Made by a program: the position numbers and the translations under genes. DNA of 64,000 nt, taken from assembly GCA_035048815.1 (NCBI GenBank), contig JAUCBN010000005.1:19432517-19496516 (forward strand), given 5' to 3'. The stretch comes from Abelmoschus esculentus (taxonomy: Eukaryota > Streptophyta > Magnoliopsida > Malvales > Malvaceae). Below are positions 42,058 through 54,570 of this stretch, one piece after another; the first letter of the stretch is position 1; each line of letters begins with the position of its first letter. The notes under the pieces were generated by a model that was not told the DNA's origin, made no database searches, and saw only the letters and a program-made list of their open reading frames with translations.

Positions 42058-43260
42058 GCTGCAACGAACCATCACAGTTGGTTTATAGGAAAGTGGTAGG
42101 AGAATAAACCTAAGCTTTCAAGAGGTAACTATGAGTTTTACACAGTTGTGGCACTTTAAAAGCTGATTTCACCGTTTTGACTTGAGCAATCCCGGATCCT
42201 GATTCGAATTCGTGATCTTGTGTGTACCAATATCGACATGCCTCACATACAGTCATGCAAGGTGGTACGCTTCTCCGTTTTTCATTTTACGAAGTTATAC
42301 TATGATTTATTTTCAATCAGATGAATAAAGCAATATGCTCCCTACTTTCAGTTACTTTTAGGAGATACAGAGGATGCCTGGTAAGTGCAATTTACATAGT
42401 TGTGTTGTGTTGTGTTTTTTAGTGGATATTTGCTGTGTTTTTCTCTTATAAATGTGGAGACTCATTCTGTTTTGTCTGGTTTATCATACATGGTAGTCTG
42501 TTTGGTCTGCAATTTAGTTTTTTTAACAGAAAACATTCATAAAATAGTAGAAAATGGTAATATGAATATAATTGGAGATGAACATGAGTTGAATTTTCGA
42601 TTTAGTCCGTACATTTACCAAAAAAATTATAATTTCGTAAAATGGTAGAATTATACAACTAGTTTTTAAGTTTATTAGATTTCATATTCTGAACATAAAA
42701 GTTCATCACATATTTAATTTAGTCCGTACATTCATCAATAATTAAATTATGGAAAAAGAAAAAAAATCAAGTGAATGAGCATATATATATGAGTAAAAAA
42801 ATCAAGTGAATGAGCATATATATATGAGTCAATAAACAAGTTTGTTCAAACGAACAAAATTTACCTTTATTCGTGTTCGTTCATTTATTAAATGGATATG
42901 AAAATTTGTTCAGTTTTATTTATTTAACTTAATAAATAAATAAATGTTATATGAATTATTCGCTAACAATTTATCCAACTGTTCATTTACACTTTTATTA
43001 GGTGAACTAAAGAAGATTGAGCAATGAGCATATATCTTCAAAATTTTCTGGTTCAATAACAATTTAAGTCCTTCTAAATTTATATATTAGACAAATTAAA
43101 ACCATGCTCCATGAATTTTGAATTTACATACGTAATAAATCTTATATTTTTTAAATTCAATATATCGACCCTTATTAGTATTCGATATTGGTTTCGTCCC
43201 GACTCCAAATTCATCTCCTAAACAATGTATTTTAAATCGATGCTCTTGTTTGAAGAATTT
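42058..43260. other. 3' flank and AT-rich spacer
   Basis: 42058-42400 is probable 3' UTR, perhaps spliced (AAGAGGTAACTATG at about 42119). 42841-42925 carries a fragment of the GTTCGTTC foldback family. No other gene. Confidence 0.4.
42761..42829 (+). repeat. 34-bp perfect tandem duplication
   Basis: The unit AAATCAAGTGAATGAGCATA then TATATATGAGT occurs twice, differing only in A-run length. Confidence 0.9.
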
Positions 43261-43261
43261 A

Positions 43262-43450
43262 TGACGCAATTGTTGATAGAGTTCGTTAATTCGATTAATT
43301 AGCATATTTTAAATCAAATCGATCGATAATCAAAATAAAAAAATATTAATTATTAACGGATCAAACCTAAAACTACTCAACTAATTAATCAAAATAATTT
43401 GATTCTATTTAATTCGGTTAATTAAAATTTTTAACTCTTAACAATAAAAA
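43262..43450. repeat. TTCGGTTAATT-type inverted repeat fragment
   Basis: GAGTTCGTTAATTCGATTAA in the left part is answered by TTAATTCGGTTAATTAAAAT in the right part, with AATTAATCAAAATAATTTG between. The same vocabulary recurs at 45715-46205, 33830-34000 and 49240-49830. Confidence 0.35.
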
Positions 43451-43990
43451 ATGGAAGGAGCCAATCGTATATGCCACCTAAGCAAAATATCCATCAATTA
43501 AATTCCATTAAATTCTATATTCCCACGTGTCAGAATTTGAGTGGTTAAGAGTCTTTCTGTGGACAGTATACTCCTTGATCATTTTACCTTTTTTATGTCC
43601 CGACACAAAATTTCAGACAAATTAACAGTAAAAAATAGGGCTAAAATTTTCAAAACCCTGGAGGTCGCCTTTGAAACTCACCTCCAATGTTTTAACGCCA
43701 CGTAGTGAAAACGGTCCAGCTAAAACTATTTTGATTTCCTAAATCACACGTGTGTTATTACAATTCGTCGTTGATGTTTGAAAAAAATAAAAAGCATTGT
43801 TCTACGATTAGTTTCCCCAAAAATATTTAATATTTTTTCCTTCTACATGAAACTCCCAAAGCTTCTTTCTTTGGTTCTTCTTCCGTCTTATATCATCACC
43901 GCGTGATTCTAGGAGAAGACTCTTAAAAAACGGTGATAAAAGACAGATCGATTTATTCGATCATTTTATGTATATAATTGGTTACGAACT
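43451..43990. other. orphan promoter-like stretch
   Basis: Contains two G-box cores (CCACGTGTC at 43523-43531 and ACACGTGTGT at 43746-43755) and a CT-rich tract (CTTCTTTCTTTGGTTCTTC), as in promoters and leaders. No coding frame follows on either strand, so this may be a relic of a lost gene. Confidence 0.3.
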
Positions 43991-43999
43991 ATGTATATA

Positions 44000-44420
44000 A
44001 TTTTTTTATAAAAATTTTAAGAAAAATGATACATACATAGATTATTATAAACATAAGAATTTGTATACATACGCAAATTTTTACAAAAATTATAAAAAAA
44101 CGGTATACACATAGATTGTTACAAATACAAGAATTTGTGTATATACATAAATCACTACGAGAATACATAAATTGACAAAAAAATTATAAGAATTTATGTA
44201 CAAAGTATACACAAATGATTACGGAAATCGTAAGGAAAAATATATGTACAAAAATCCTTACAACTTCTCATCATGAGCTAAAGGAGACCATCCAAGGGTA
44301 AGAATTTGTATACATACGCAATTTACTACGAGAATACATAAATTGGTACAAAAATACTAAGGATTTGTGTATGTACATAAATCCCTACAACATATACACA
44401 AATGGTTACGAAAACCGTAA
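44000..44420. repeat. degenerate tandem repeat
   Basis: The phrase AAGAATTTGTATACATACGC then AAATTACTACGAGAATACAT recurs in variants at about 44060, 44122, 44185, 44301 and 44360. Units vary between roughly 55 and 65 bp. 44420-45700 is AT-rich without a gene. Confidence 0.45.
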
Positions 44421-45714
44421 AAAAAATAACTTAAAATAATAAATATTAAAAAAACTATCACAAATAATAAGTATCAAATGATTTAAACTCCTAATAATAA
44501 ATTTTGAAAGAAAAATAAAATTTAAGGACAGTCTTTTAATAATAAATACTAAAAAATTAATTTTAAGAATATATCCTAAAAACAAATATAAAAAATAAAC
44601 TTTTAATAATGAATATTTTAAAAAAATAGACCTCAAATAATAAATATTGAAAAAATTGAAGCTTAGTATTTATTTTATTATTTCAAAATTTAAAAGATTT
44701 AAAAATATTTAAATTAAAAAAAAAGACTCATTTATAATACACAAATATAACGTATCGAAATAATCTCGCGCCACAACCATCGTATTCACAATAATAGATA
44801 TGAAAAGAATTTGGATATCTTATTCTAAATTATAAAGTAGAGAATATTTTATTTGTAGAAGATTCCTATTTTAGTCATTCTATTTTTAAAATTCTTAAAT
44901 ATTTAACAAATTATTCAAAATTTTAAAATTTTTTATATTTTAATATATAATAATATTTAATTTAAATAACTTGAAAATGTAAATATCTGACGTGTTATCA
45001 TTTCTTACTTGGAAATTTTTTTTAAGGTTAACGATATTCTGTAATAACTCAAAACAGTAATATTATTTAAGAAAATAGTATTAATTTAATCGTTATAGTC
45101 TTTTAAATTTAGAAAATTTTATCTTTCTTTTATAATATCATCAATTTAGTTTATAAATTCTTGAATTACATTAATTTATTTTTTTAATTGTCAATAACTA
45201 ATAGTTTACTGTTACCAGTCATTTATAATATTAATTTTCTATTTTTTAATAAATAAATATCTTCTAATAAGTAGATGATGACTCAATTTTGATGATATAA
45301 TAATATAAATATAATTGATATTTATTTTTTAAATATAATTTAAAATAAATAAATAAATTTAAAACTCTTTATTTGTTTTATTATGTGATTAAAATTAACA
45401 TATAATAAGTATCAATAAAACAATTGTTGATAATGATTGATGTGAAAGTAGATAGCGAATCGAATGGATCTAAATTATTTTTTTAATTAAATCAATTTTA
45501 TTCGAATTAAAAGTTACCTGAATCAAAGATAATCCAAAATAAAAACATTAAAATAAATAAGCTATATAAAGTCAATGGAAAAACCTTACTTGGGCTGAAA
45601 GTTCGACTAAAATTCTGTTAATCTCCTATAAATTTGATATTGGTCTAATCCAAAATCACTCGACCTGAAAATAATAGATCTATAAATAACTAAATCAAAA
45701 TTCAATCGAATTAG

Positions 45715-46205
45715 AGATGTGTATTCAGTTAATTCAATCGGTGGACGAACTAAATTAGTTAGAACCAAAATTTTTAAAACTTTAACCGTTAATCGAATTA
45801 ATTGAACCAATTCAGTTAATTCGATCGATTTTCGAATTAATCAAAAATTATTATTAAACTTTAGATAAATTGCACAATATATCATTAAATTATAGTAAAA
45901 TAATTTTTTAACCACTAAACTTTCATTTTATTTTTGATAAAAGTTTAATGATTATTTTATAATACAAAAAATTTAATAACTATTTTATAATTTTTAAAAG
46001 TTTAATTACCAAAAATAAATATATAATATATAATAATTTTAGTTAATTCAGTTAATTCAACTAATTAATTAATTTTGATTAAAATTAATTAATAATCGAT
46101 TTTTTAAAAAATTAAATGTTAATCAAATTTATCTAAGATTAATCGATCGAATTAACTAAAATAAATTTAATTTATTCAATTAATTCGATTAAAATATAAT
46201 AATAT
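45715..46205. repeat. long AT-rich foldback repeat
   Basis: The left end (GATGTGTATTCAGTTAATTC then AATCGG) pairs loosely with the complement of the right end (GGGTGTATATTATTATATTT then AATCGAATTAATT). The interior has TTAATTCGATCGATTTTCGA and TTAATCGATCGAATTAACT on opposite arms. No coding content. Ends directly upstream of the SRP9 promoter. Confidence 0.4.
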
Positions 46206-46349
46206 ACACCCTAAACCGAATAAAAAATCAACCTGATAATTGAACTGAAAATACTATATACCCAAATTAAAATCATATATAATCAGTCCCGAAAGAATCT
46301 AAATCGCATAGGCTAATACGAACCTAATGACACGTTTGCACCTGACCCT

Positions 46350-46482
46350 AGATTGCAATACTTATATACCCGCCATCCCAAAATATCATAAAATTCTCTG
46401 TTTCGCTTCGAGTGGGACGAAGACGACGCTCGCTTTTGCAGATTCTCATCCCATCATCGGTTCTTCTCTTATTGACGGTGCA
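46350..46482 (+). promoter_or_regulatory. SRP9: core promoter and leader of SRP9
   Basis: TATA-like ACTTATATACC at about 46359-46369, then a GC-richer leader (GTTTCGCTTCGAGTGGGACG) with no ATG before 46483. Confidence 0.45.
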
Positions 46483-49135
46483 ATGGTTTACATAACATCG
46501 TGGGACGAATTCATCGAGCGAACCGTACAGCTGTACCGTGACAGTCCTGAATCTGTATGTCAACTTTACGCTTCTTATTTTCTCTATTTTTATTGTTGTC
46601 GTTTTCATTAAAAAATAGTGATTTTTCTGATCTATTTCTTCTGGATTTGTGTTCGACGGGACCTAGACGCGGTATTGCATGAAGTACCGGCATTGCGATG
46701 GCAAATTGGTCTTGAAGGTTACCGATAACAAAGAGGTATGAATTGATTTTCCCTAAATGCTTATGCCGTTGGCTTTGTTTGAGTCAATTGTCATGTTGAA
46801 GTGTTAACTGTTAATTGATGTTTGGTTTCTAGAGAATTAGATAGATTTGGGATTTATTAAGAAAATGTATGAGAATTTGAGATTTTTTTACCTTGGATGG
46901 GTTTGCTGATATGCGTCATGTGGATCATCAATCATGTGCTTGAGATTATGTCTGTTTTTAGCTTTCTTGACAGATTTGCATCAATAATTTTTTTTTTCTT
47001 TTAGTTTGTTGCTTCTTAGGTTAGTTTAACATTATTTTTAAAAGTCTTGTGGAGAAGTGATTTTAGAAAGTGTTATCGAAAATTTGATTTAAGATCAAGT
47101 TTTAGTATTGCAGTAAAAAATGCTTTTAAAAAGATATAATGTCTATTTTAGGCAGAATGTTGTAAACTAAAAAATTAGTTTGTGATGAAAAATGAGAACA
47201 ATAGATAATTTAACTTGAAAAGTGCTTTTCGAATAGCCAAAAAGCTAGAAATTCTATTTCTTTGAGTTGCTTAAAAACCCATTTTTAACAGCACTTTTGC
47301 CTTGTACGCTCTATTTACCAGAAATCACTATCTCCCTGGCGATTATTAAATTGATACATATGATCCGAATCAAAGAACAGTTTGATTTAGTAAAACTATT
47401 GATCCCATGAACATATAGTTTATTTATATAGAAAATATGTGTTTATATAAAACATATAGTGATCCCAAAGACGTCACAAACTTTAGAATTTATTTATATA
47501 GAAATATGTGCTTATATAAAAACAAAAATTATATATCCAAGTTCCAAGACACATTTTACATCATAATAAATCATATTTCATCCCTACTAAATGAACTACC
47601 CCAATCAAATTATGTTTTATAGAACTAGAGAATTGTGTTCCAGTTTAAGTTCCTCGTACTGAATCGATCCTCATTCCAGGTAGCATTTCTTGAAAAGCCA
47701 TTTTTTAATCATCGGTTATGGCTTGAAAACTGGTTTGTGTGCTTTTGAAAAGCAATGCTAAATACACCCTTAGTTTCCGGAGTTGTAGAAGGGAATAATC
47801 CATTTCTTTTACTAATTTGGATTATTACTGTGCCTTTCAAATATAGACTGAGGAATTGAATAGCTTTTGGTTGAGTTGAGAAAAGTAAAAACTGCAAAAC
47901 TATCATCATGGTTAATAGAAGACATAGATTTCTTGAAGTAGCCCTTGAACCTGATCTGCATAACTCCTTGTTATGGACAAACTTGGTGTTTTGAGAAATT
48001 TTCTATTATATATTATGGACAAAATGTTTCCTGCAACTCTTGCCTTGTTTGGAGATCTTCAAAATCCCTAATGGTTTTGCTTCTGTTTCATATTAACTAA
48101 GTTGCTCACTAGTGTTTTAGGCCAGTTTATTGCAAATATTAAACTGATTTCTTTAACTCACTAACTTACAAACCTACTCAGTACTTGAAATCATGAACTC
48201 AAAGGTGAGGATTTGCACGACAGTTTCAGATTCAATTTTCTGTTATATGGACAAAATGTTCCTTGTGACTCTTGCCTTGTTTTGATACCTTTGAATTCCT
48301 TAACAATTAATGCTTTCTTTCCATGTTAACTGCGTTGGTCGGTTTTGTCTAGATAAGTTCATAGCAAGTATTAAACTGATTTCAACTTGCGACTCATTCA
48401 GCTATTCTGTACACGTAATAATGAATTGAAAGGTGATGATTGCCATAAAACTTCAAAAAAAAATTCTTTTATATGGACTAGTGTTCCTTGTGATTCTGAC
48501 CAAAGGTCAATTCTCTTTTAAACACTAGCATAATCAGTTTGGTTGTAAAAATATGATACTAATGTCTTTTCAATCTCTTTTAAACACTTGTAATGTATGG
48601 GATGTATTGAAATCTGCATTTGTTACTTGTTAGTACCCTACTTCTTTCGTGGCATATGCTATGGGTTTGCTCATTGTTGATTATTTTATTTGTTACTAGT
48701 CCCTTAAGTTCAAAACTGATCAAGCACAGGAGGCCAAGAAGATGGAGAAACTCAACAACATATTCTTCACCTTGATGGCTCGCGGACCCGATGGTATTGT
48801 TCTTCATTACTCCGATATAACAATGACTTATCTTTCTTGAATAAGTAGCACAACAAAAAGCACCATTCCATGAAGGTCGTGTCTGAAAGTTTAGCGTTAC
48901 AAAACAAAATGGAGTTTCTTTGTTGACATCGAACGAAGAACTGTCTGAGAAAAGATCCCAAAGTTTGTCCATCGTCCAATGGAGTTTATTTATGAACAAT
49001 ATGTTCCAACATCGTCCGTGGATGTTCTAACTAGTGAGCATTCTTTCTTGCAATGCAGTGGACATGTCGGAAATTACAGGGAAAGAACAAACGGAGGCTC
49101 AGCCAACAAAGAAAGGAAGGGGAAGAAAGCAGTAG
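46483..49135 (+). CDS. SRP9: signal recognition particle 9 kDa subunit
   Basis: Four exons with exact GT-AG junctions: 46483-46554, 46667-46735, 48700-48793 and 49059-49135, encoding 103 residues, the usual plant length. The protein reads MVYITSWDEFIERTVQLYRD in exon 1, TRYCMKYRHCDGKLVLKVTD in exon 2, SLKFKTDQAQEAKKMEKLNN then IFFTLMARGPD in exon 3, and a basic tail KKGRGRKQ in exon 4. SRP9 pairs with SRP14 on the Alu domain of SRP RNA and slows translation of secretory proteins during ER targeting in the cytosol. Intron 2 is nearly 2 kb and contains tandem repeats (48001-48550). Part of intron 2 plus the start of exon 3 is duplicated at 59.4 and 62.8 kb. The gene has no damage and is the best-preserved multi-exon gene here. 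Confidence 0.93.
48001..48550 (+). repeat. tandem repeat in SRP9 intron 2
   Basis: A unit of about 230 bp starts at 48001, 48237 and 48464 (partial). Each begins with TTATATGGACAAAATGTTYC or a variant and continues CTTGCCTTGTTT. In the two full copies it ends with GAACTCAAAGGTGAGGATT or GAATTGAAAGGTGATGATT. Confidence 0.6.
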
Positions 49136-49239
49136 CTTGATTTTATGCTTTACACAGAGGGTTCTTGAACCCTTTGATTTCAACGTTACTTTTGGAATTG
49201 TTTTGTTGGAGCGGCGGAATTTAGGGATTGATTTTAAGG

Positions 49240-49830
49240 TGAGGTGTTAATCGGTCAGTTCGGTACCTAAAATTCATTAATCTATTTTTTTTATATTAAT
49301 AGTTAACTACTTCAATTTTTTTTTTTGAAAAATTTTAGCTAAACCAAGAAAAGTTTGATTAATTCAGTTAGTTTTTGAATTAGTCAAAATTTATTATAAA
49401 ATTTTGAGTTAAATATATTAGAATGATTCTTTAATTAAAAATTTATAAAATAATCAATGAATTTATCAAATTACTATAAAATGATCTTTAAACTCATTGA
49501 TTGTTATAAATTATTGATAAATATTAGAAAGTTTAATGATTATTTTATATTAATTTAATAAATAATTTAATAATTTTATATTAATTTGATAAATTTTAAT
49601 TAATTTTTTATAATGTTTCAAAAAATTTAATAATCATTTTATATTTTTTTTAAAAAGTCTAGTGAATATACAATATAAAATAAATTTAGTTATTTCGACC
49701 AATTAATTAATTTTGAATTAAATTAATCGATAATTTAATTTAAAAATTATTAATTATTAATTGATTTAACATAAAATTAATTAAAATAAATTTTAGTTTG
49801 ATCAATTAATTTAATTAAAATTAAAAATTA
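49240..49830. repeat. AT-rich foldback-like repeat
   Basis: Begins GTTAATCGGTCAGTTCGGTA and ends TTTGATCAATTAATTTAATT. Inside are GTTTGATTAATTCAGTTAG and ATTAATTAATTTTGAATTAA words, as in 45715-46205. No gene. Confidence 0.35.
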
Positions 49831-49932
49831 AACATCATTTTAAAGGTTTTTAATTGAAATTGTAGTTTTTTTTCTTCTAAATTTAAATTTCAAAAAATAA
49901 TAAATCGTACTACATATTTGTACCTTATTGAT

Positions 49933-49992
49933 AACTAAACAAATAATATCTATTACGATAAAAACTAAACAAATAATATCTATTACGATAAA
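49933..49992 (+). repeat. 30-bp tandem duplication
   Basis: AACTAAACAAATAATATCTA then TTACGATAAA occurs twice in succession with a period of 30 bp. Confidence 0.9.
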
Positions 49993-50189
49993 ATCCTCAA
50001 TTAGGGTAAAAAAACATTAATCTATTATACTCAAAATATAATTAATACATTATCAAAAAAAATATAGTTTAGGCCCTATTTATTGTTAAGCCTTATATCA
50101 ACGGTAAAAAGAATTTGAAATTTTATTTTATTAACGGTAATAAATTACTATTATAAATTTACTTATATTAACCGATGTTAGGAATTTAG

Positions 50190-50950
50190 AATTTGAAATC
50201 TCTGTTCTCATCCTCTCGGTCCCCCTCTCGCTCTCCGTCTCCGTCTCTCTCTCCGGATTCTCGCAGCCAGGCTTTGTTGGTGTTCGACGATTCCACAATC
50301 TTGCATTTGGGACAACAAAGAGGCCAGAAGTGATGTTTGCTTTTCTGTCTTTTTTTATTTTATTTAAAATTGTTTTCTTTTGTTTAAGAGGTTTTTGAGT
50401 TTCTTGAGAAAGTACCGATAATTTTTCAGAAAAGAAACAATGTTAGTAATATATCTTGTATTTGAACGATGTTATTTCACGAAATTAAAAGAAAAGAAAA
50501 GAAACGGTAAAAAGAAAATGACGGTAGAAGAAAACTATTTAAGGATGCAAAGAAATTGTCATGGAAAGATCGTTCGTTGCACAAGAACCGAAAGATAGGT
50601 CAATTTCTTTTTTAATTTTTGTTTAGCTTTCTCTTTTCTTTTTGAAAAATTTGAACACTGGATTGGTGAATCTCTTTGTTTTTCAAATGTACAGGAGAAG
50701 GCGTTGATTGCGTTCTTAAGAGTGGCCGACTCAGATTTGAAAAAGTGATGCTATGTTAACTTTAAAACCACTTGTGAAAATTTATTATTTTGTGAATTTA
50801 CTTTTTTTTTTGAGGCTTCTTCCAGTTTTTTTTACCATGTGTTTGTTTGGTGTTAGGTATGCCAAGGAGTATATGATGCTATTGTTATCGTGAAATGTCT
50901 CACAAGCAGGCCTACGACTGTTGAGAAGACTCGATCATTCTTTTTTTTGT
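50190..50950 (+). other. possible leader and short exons of a broken gene
   Basis: 50205-50275 is a CT-rich leader-like tract (CCCCCTCTCGCTCTCCGTCT). Short open pieces with splice-like edges follow: 50517-50599 (MTVEENYLRMQRN), 50697-50750 (EGVDCVLKSGRLRFEK) and 50857-50940 (VCQGVYDAIVIVKCLTSRP). I do not recognise a family, and frames do not join cleanly. It might be the 5' part of the transcription unit that ends in the syntaxin pseudogene at 52.9 kb, but no N-terminal syntaxin sequence is visible. Confidence 0.25.
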
Positions 50951-51684
50951 CCCTCTTTTAGCATGCAAATCAGGGTGTTTATCATGCATCTTTTACTTCT
51001 TTGAGGATGACATGTGTCATCATGATTGACTCTTTTAGTCTTTTTATTTTATTTTTTTAAATTTAAATTCTATTATTTTCTTTGTTTGCATCTAAAAGGT
51101 TCTTTGATGTTTCTCTCTTATTTGGAATCTAAAACCAAAATTCAATTGCGCTTTTTCTAATTTACTTGATGATTAGTATAACTGCTCCTTGTGTCTGTTC
51201 ATGCATTTTTGAGTATAAGCTAATAAATTCATAGTATGTATTATGTTTGTGTGTTTTGGGGTGTTAATGCTTTGTTATCTTCGCATGTCATATTCTCTTT
51301 TAAGTTTTAAACTTTATGTTTCTTAGGTCTTTAGTATCACAATTTGCCTAAGTTGTGTTTCTGCTTGCAGCTTGTTACAGATGTTAACAATCGATATTAT
51401 AGTTGAATCCATTCAAGGAATTGGGAGTCTTTCTCAAAGTTTACTTGTAAATGTCCTATAACTTATGTAATTAGGAAAGCATTTAATTGCATTTTTTTCC
51501 TGTTTTGAAATCTATGCCTGAAAGTAAAGCTGTTTTTTGATGTAAAGCTGAAAGTAAAGCTGTTCATATTCCTTCAAAAGAATGAATATAAGATTGATAT
51601 AGTTAATTGATAAAAATGCTAATTAGTAATTGCTGAAATTATAACGAGTGTTAAAGGAAATACAACGATGCTTTTCAATTGTTT

Positions 51685-52162
51685 ATCACTTTGCTATTTA
51701 GTCCTTTGTCGTTTCTGCCACATTGGTTTGGTAGGAGCCTTGTAAACCTTACCTAGCTGTGCTTGTATAACTTATTGAGTTTATTATTTTTGCTATGTAA
51801 GAAGAAAGTGATTCAACTTGCAAGTAATGTTACTTTGATATAATAATTAATTCCTTCCACCTCTTGTTAATTGGCTCTCTAGGTTTGATGCTTTGTATCA
51901 TTGTCAAGGTTTTCTGTCTTTGTATCACTTTGCTATTTAGTCCTTTTTCATTTCTGTCACACTGGTTTGGTAGGAACCTTGTAAACTTTACCTAGCTATG
52001 CTTGTATAACTTATTGGAATTATTATTTTTGCTATGTAAGAAGAAAGTGGTTCAACTTACAAGTATTGTTGCTTTGATATAATAGTTAATCCCTTCCACC
52101 TCTTGTTAATTGGCTCTAGGTTTGAAGCTTTGTATCAATGTCAAGGTTTCCTGTCTTTGTAC
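51685..52162 (+). repeat. 239-bp tandem duplication
   Basis: ATCACTTTGCTATTTAGTCC starts both units (51685 and 51924). They stay alignable through GGTTTGGTAGGARCCTTGTA, ATTTTTGCTATGTAAGAAGA and CACCTCTTGTTAATTGGCTC, with point differences and small indels. 50950-51684 and 52163-52700 hold nothing else I can support. Confidence 0.8.
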
Positions 52163-52861
52163 CTAATCTCATGTATGGTTGTCTACTAGTAGGATTTTGT
52201 TAATTTACTTGTTAGGGGTAGTATTAACTAGTGTTGTTTTACTAGTTATTTTGGTAGTTGAAGTTAATGTGTAGGTTTAAATGTGGCATTTCCCCTTTTA
52301 CTAGATTTAGCTATAATTATTTAGGCCTTTTCTAAATTATCTATATAACTACTAGGATCTTTTTATCCTTGAATTTATTCTACTTTTGAATATATTATCA
52401 ATCAATAAGAACTGTTAAAGATCCATAAGGTTCTGCTCAAACAAACGTATTCTATTGTGGTCTTTTAATATGCTTTATTGTAGAAGTGAAATATATTTTT
52501 ATACTTTTGAATTTTGGTAGGTTAAGTCACCCAGGACACTCATCACAATATTGCTCATTCAAGGTATTGTATATCTGTTAAATCTTAAAGTTTATTGAAT
52601 GTCAGGAATTTAATTAAGGTATGATAGGTTGATTTAACAATTTAAATTTTGTATGACGCGTATGAATTCAACTCTACACACTTATTTAGTGCATGAATAT
52701 TCATTTGGCCTTTGCCACAAGAGGAAAAGGAGAGAATGGTTCGAAGGACGAGGTTTGAAGAGCAATGGGTTGAACAGACCCAAGAACTTGAGATTTACAT
52801 AATTACATAATGATATGCTAAATTATTTTAGACAGGATCTACTTAAGTGCTTATTGAACAC

Positions 52862-53490
52862 TGATTTTAAGATGCAAGTTGAAATGAAGAAAGAGAACAA
52901 GGAATTCTGGAAATTCAGAATAAAATTGGCGAGGTGAACAAGATCTTCAAAGATCTTGCTGTGCTAGTTCACGAGCAAGGAACTATGATAGGTAGAATAT
53001 TTTATCTTTTACATTGAATTCACCACAGTTCTTGATTGACTGGATCATGTAGAAAAGTACCAGCAGTCGATGTGTGCTGCAGATGACATTAGGACCCATA
53101 TAAAAAATTCTCAGGCTGCCACTTCACAAGCAAAATCTCATCTCGTGAAAGCTGCAAAGAGCCAGAGATCGAATTCTTCTCTGGTAACATACAAATTCAA
53201 TGCTCCCTGCTTTTATTTTATGAAATTAAAACTATGCATTGAGTGTAGAACTCCATTAAGACAGACATCGGCTATATCCCCCCTAAGTTGTCTTCTGCTT
53301 ATACACAACCTTATTACATAGATGATTTCGTGATTGAGGGATCCAGGATACCATTTACCTTTACCCTAACCAAAGGAATTACTTTATTTACCTTTGATGT
53401 GCAGGCCTGCTAGCTCCTGGTGATATTTGGAATTGTACTTCTGATTTTGATCATAGTACTGACAGCCTTGAAAGTCGTCTATGTTGGTCC
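52862..53490 (+). pseudogene. SYP2-type syntaxin (Qa-SNARE) pseudogene, C-terminal half
   Basis: The frame EEREQGILEIQNKIGEVNKI then FKDLAVLVHEQGTMI is the SNARE helix of PEP12/VAM3-like syntaxins (SYP21/22), ending at a donor near 52989. The next exon (53084-53182, acceptor GTGCTGCAG) gives DDIRTHIKNSQAATSQAKSH then LVKAAKSQRSNSSL. The last exon begins at 53405 and encodes LLVIFGIVLLILIIVLTAL, the membrane anchor, but a TAG lies where the second Leu codon is expected (GCC TGC TAG CTC). Upstream of the SNARE helix the frame is full of stops (TGA, TAA and TGA before EERE). The N-terminal Habc domain is not found. Functional relatives act at the prevacuolar compartment and vacuole. Splicing signals are retained, so this is a duplicated gene fragment and not a retrocopy. 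Confidence 0.8.
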
Positions 53491-54383
53491 CTGCATTTGT
53501 GGTGTTTTCAATAAAGTAATTGATATGCTGCTTTTCTTGACAAGACATGATGGCTGACTCGAGGTTAGTTATATTTTCAAGTATATTGTAAAATCTATTA
53601 TGATATTTTTGTTTGATGTTTGCAGACTGTGTATTTTTTTTTCAAGTTTATGTTTGGTTTTCTTGATAATAAGAATTCTCTGTTTTTCTCTATCAATTAC
53701 ATTCATGCAGAATTCTTTGTTTTCTTCGAAGTTTTACTTTTGTTCATCTGAAATGCTGGGTTTTTTCTTCATTTTTTAGTATTTATGATAATGTTGTAAT
53801 AATATATTTTATCCTTTTGCCTTGAGATTTAATCCAGTATGTATATGATTATTATAGCATTTGTCAATGAAGATTTGCAAATTGTAAGTGTTTTGTATAA
53901 AGCTCTTGAGCAATTTCTTCATAATAATATGGATCTATATTACATACATACATATTATTGTGGTGATTTATTTTGCAGTTACGATGTCTTTGTCCAAGAT
54001 TCTCTTGTAGAGTAGATAAATGATATTTTGTTTTGCATTTGTTGGTGTCTTTCTTTCCTTAAATGTTGTTTGGTGATTTTATTTAAATTATTTGGAGAAG
54101 CATTTTTGTTCTATCTTGCAGAAATAATAGTACTAAAAACATTGTATCCGGTAGAATGTCTTCAATCTAGTTTATTTTCTTTTTTATCACCGTGGAGCTA
54201 AGGTAAGAGATTGAACAACCTTTCTTAGTTATTCATTTCTTCTAGAATAATAGTTCATTTCTTCTTCTTCTAAAAAGATAATTGGATAGTTGAGATCATT
54301 GCAAGCTTGTATAGAATTAGATGGGAAAATAAGAAAGGTTGCCCTAAATAAATTAGCTACTTTATTTACTTATTTATTTATTT

Positions 54384-54570
54384 ATTCATACATTCGTACA
54401 TACATACAAACGTACATTCAGTTGTACATTTATACATTCATGCATTCATACATACATTTATGCATACGTACATACGTTCATACATACGTACATACATACA
54501 TTTATGCATACGTACATACGTTCATACATACGTACATACATACATTCATTACATACGTACATACTATTGT
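54384..54570 (+). repeat. CATA/CATT microsatellite in unit 1
   Basis: Variants of TTCATACATACGTACATACA, 187 bp. Spurious His-Thr-Tyr-Ile open frames result. Confidence 0.9.

Noticed and set aside
44000..44420. CRISPR-like array
   Set aside because: Units are degenerate, vary in length and lack unique spacers; the genome is a plant's.
53070..53321. 83-codon frame taken as a complete small gene
   Set aside because: It is a syntaxin exon read through its donor into the intron.
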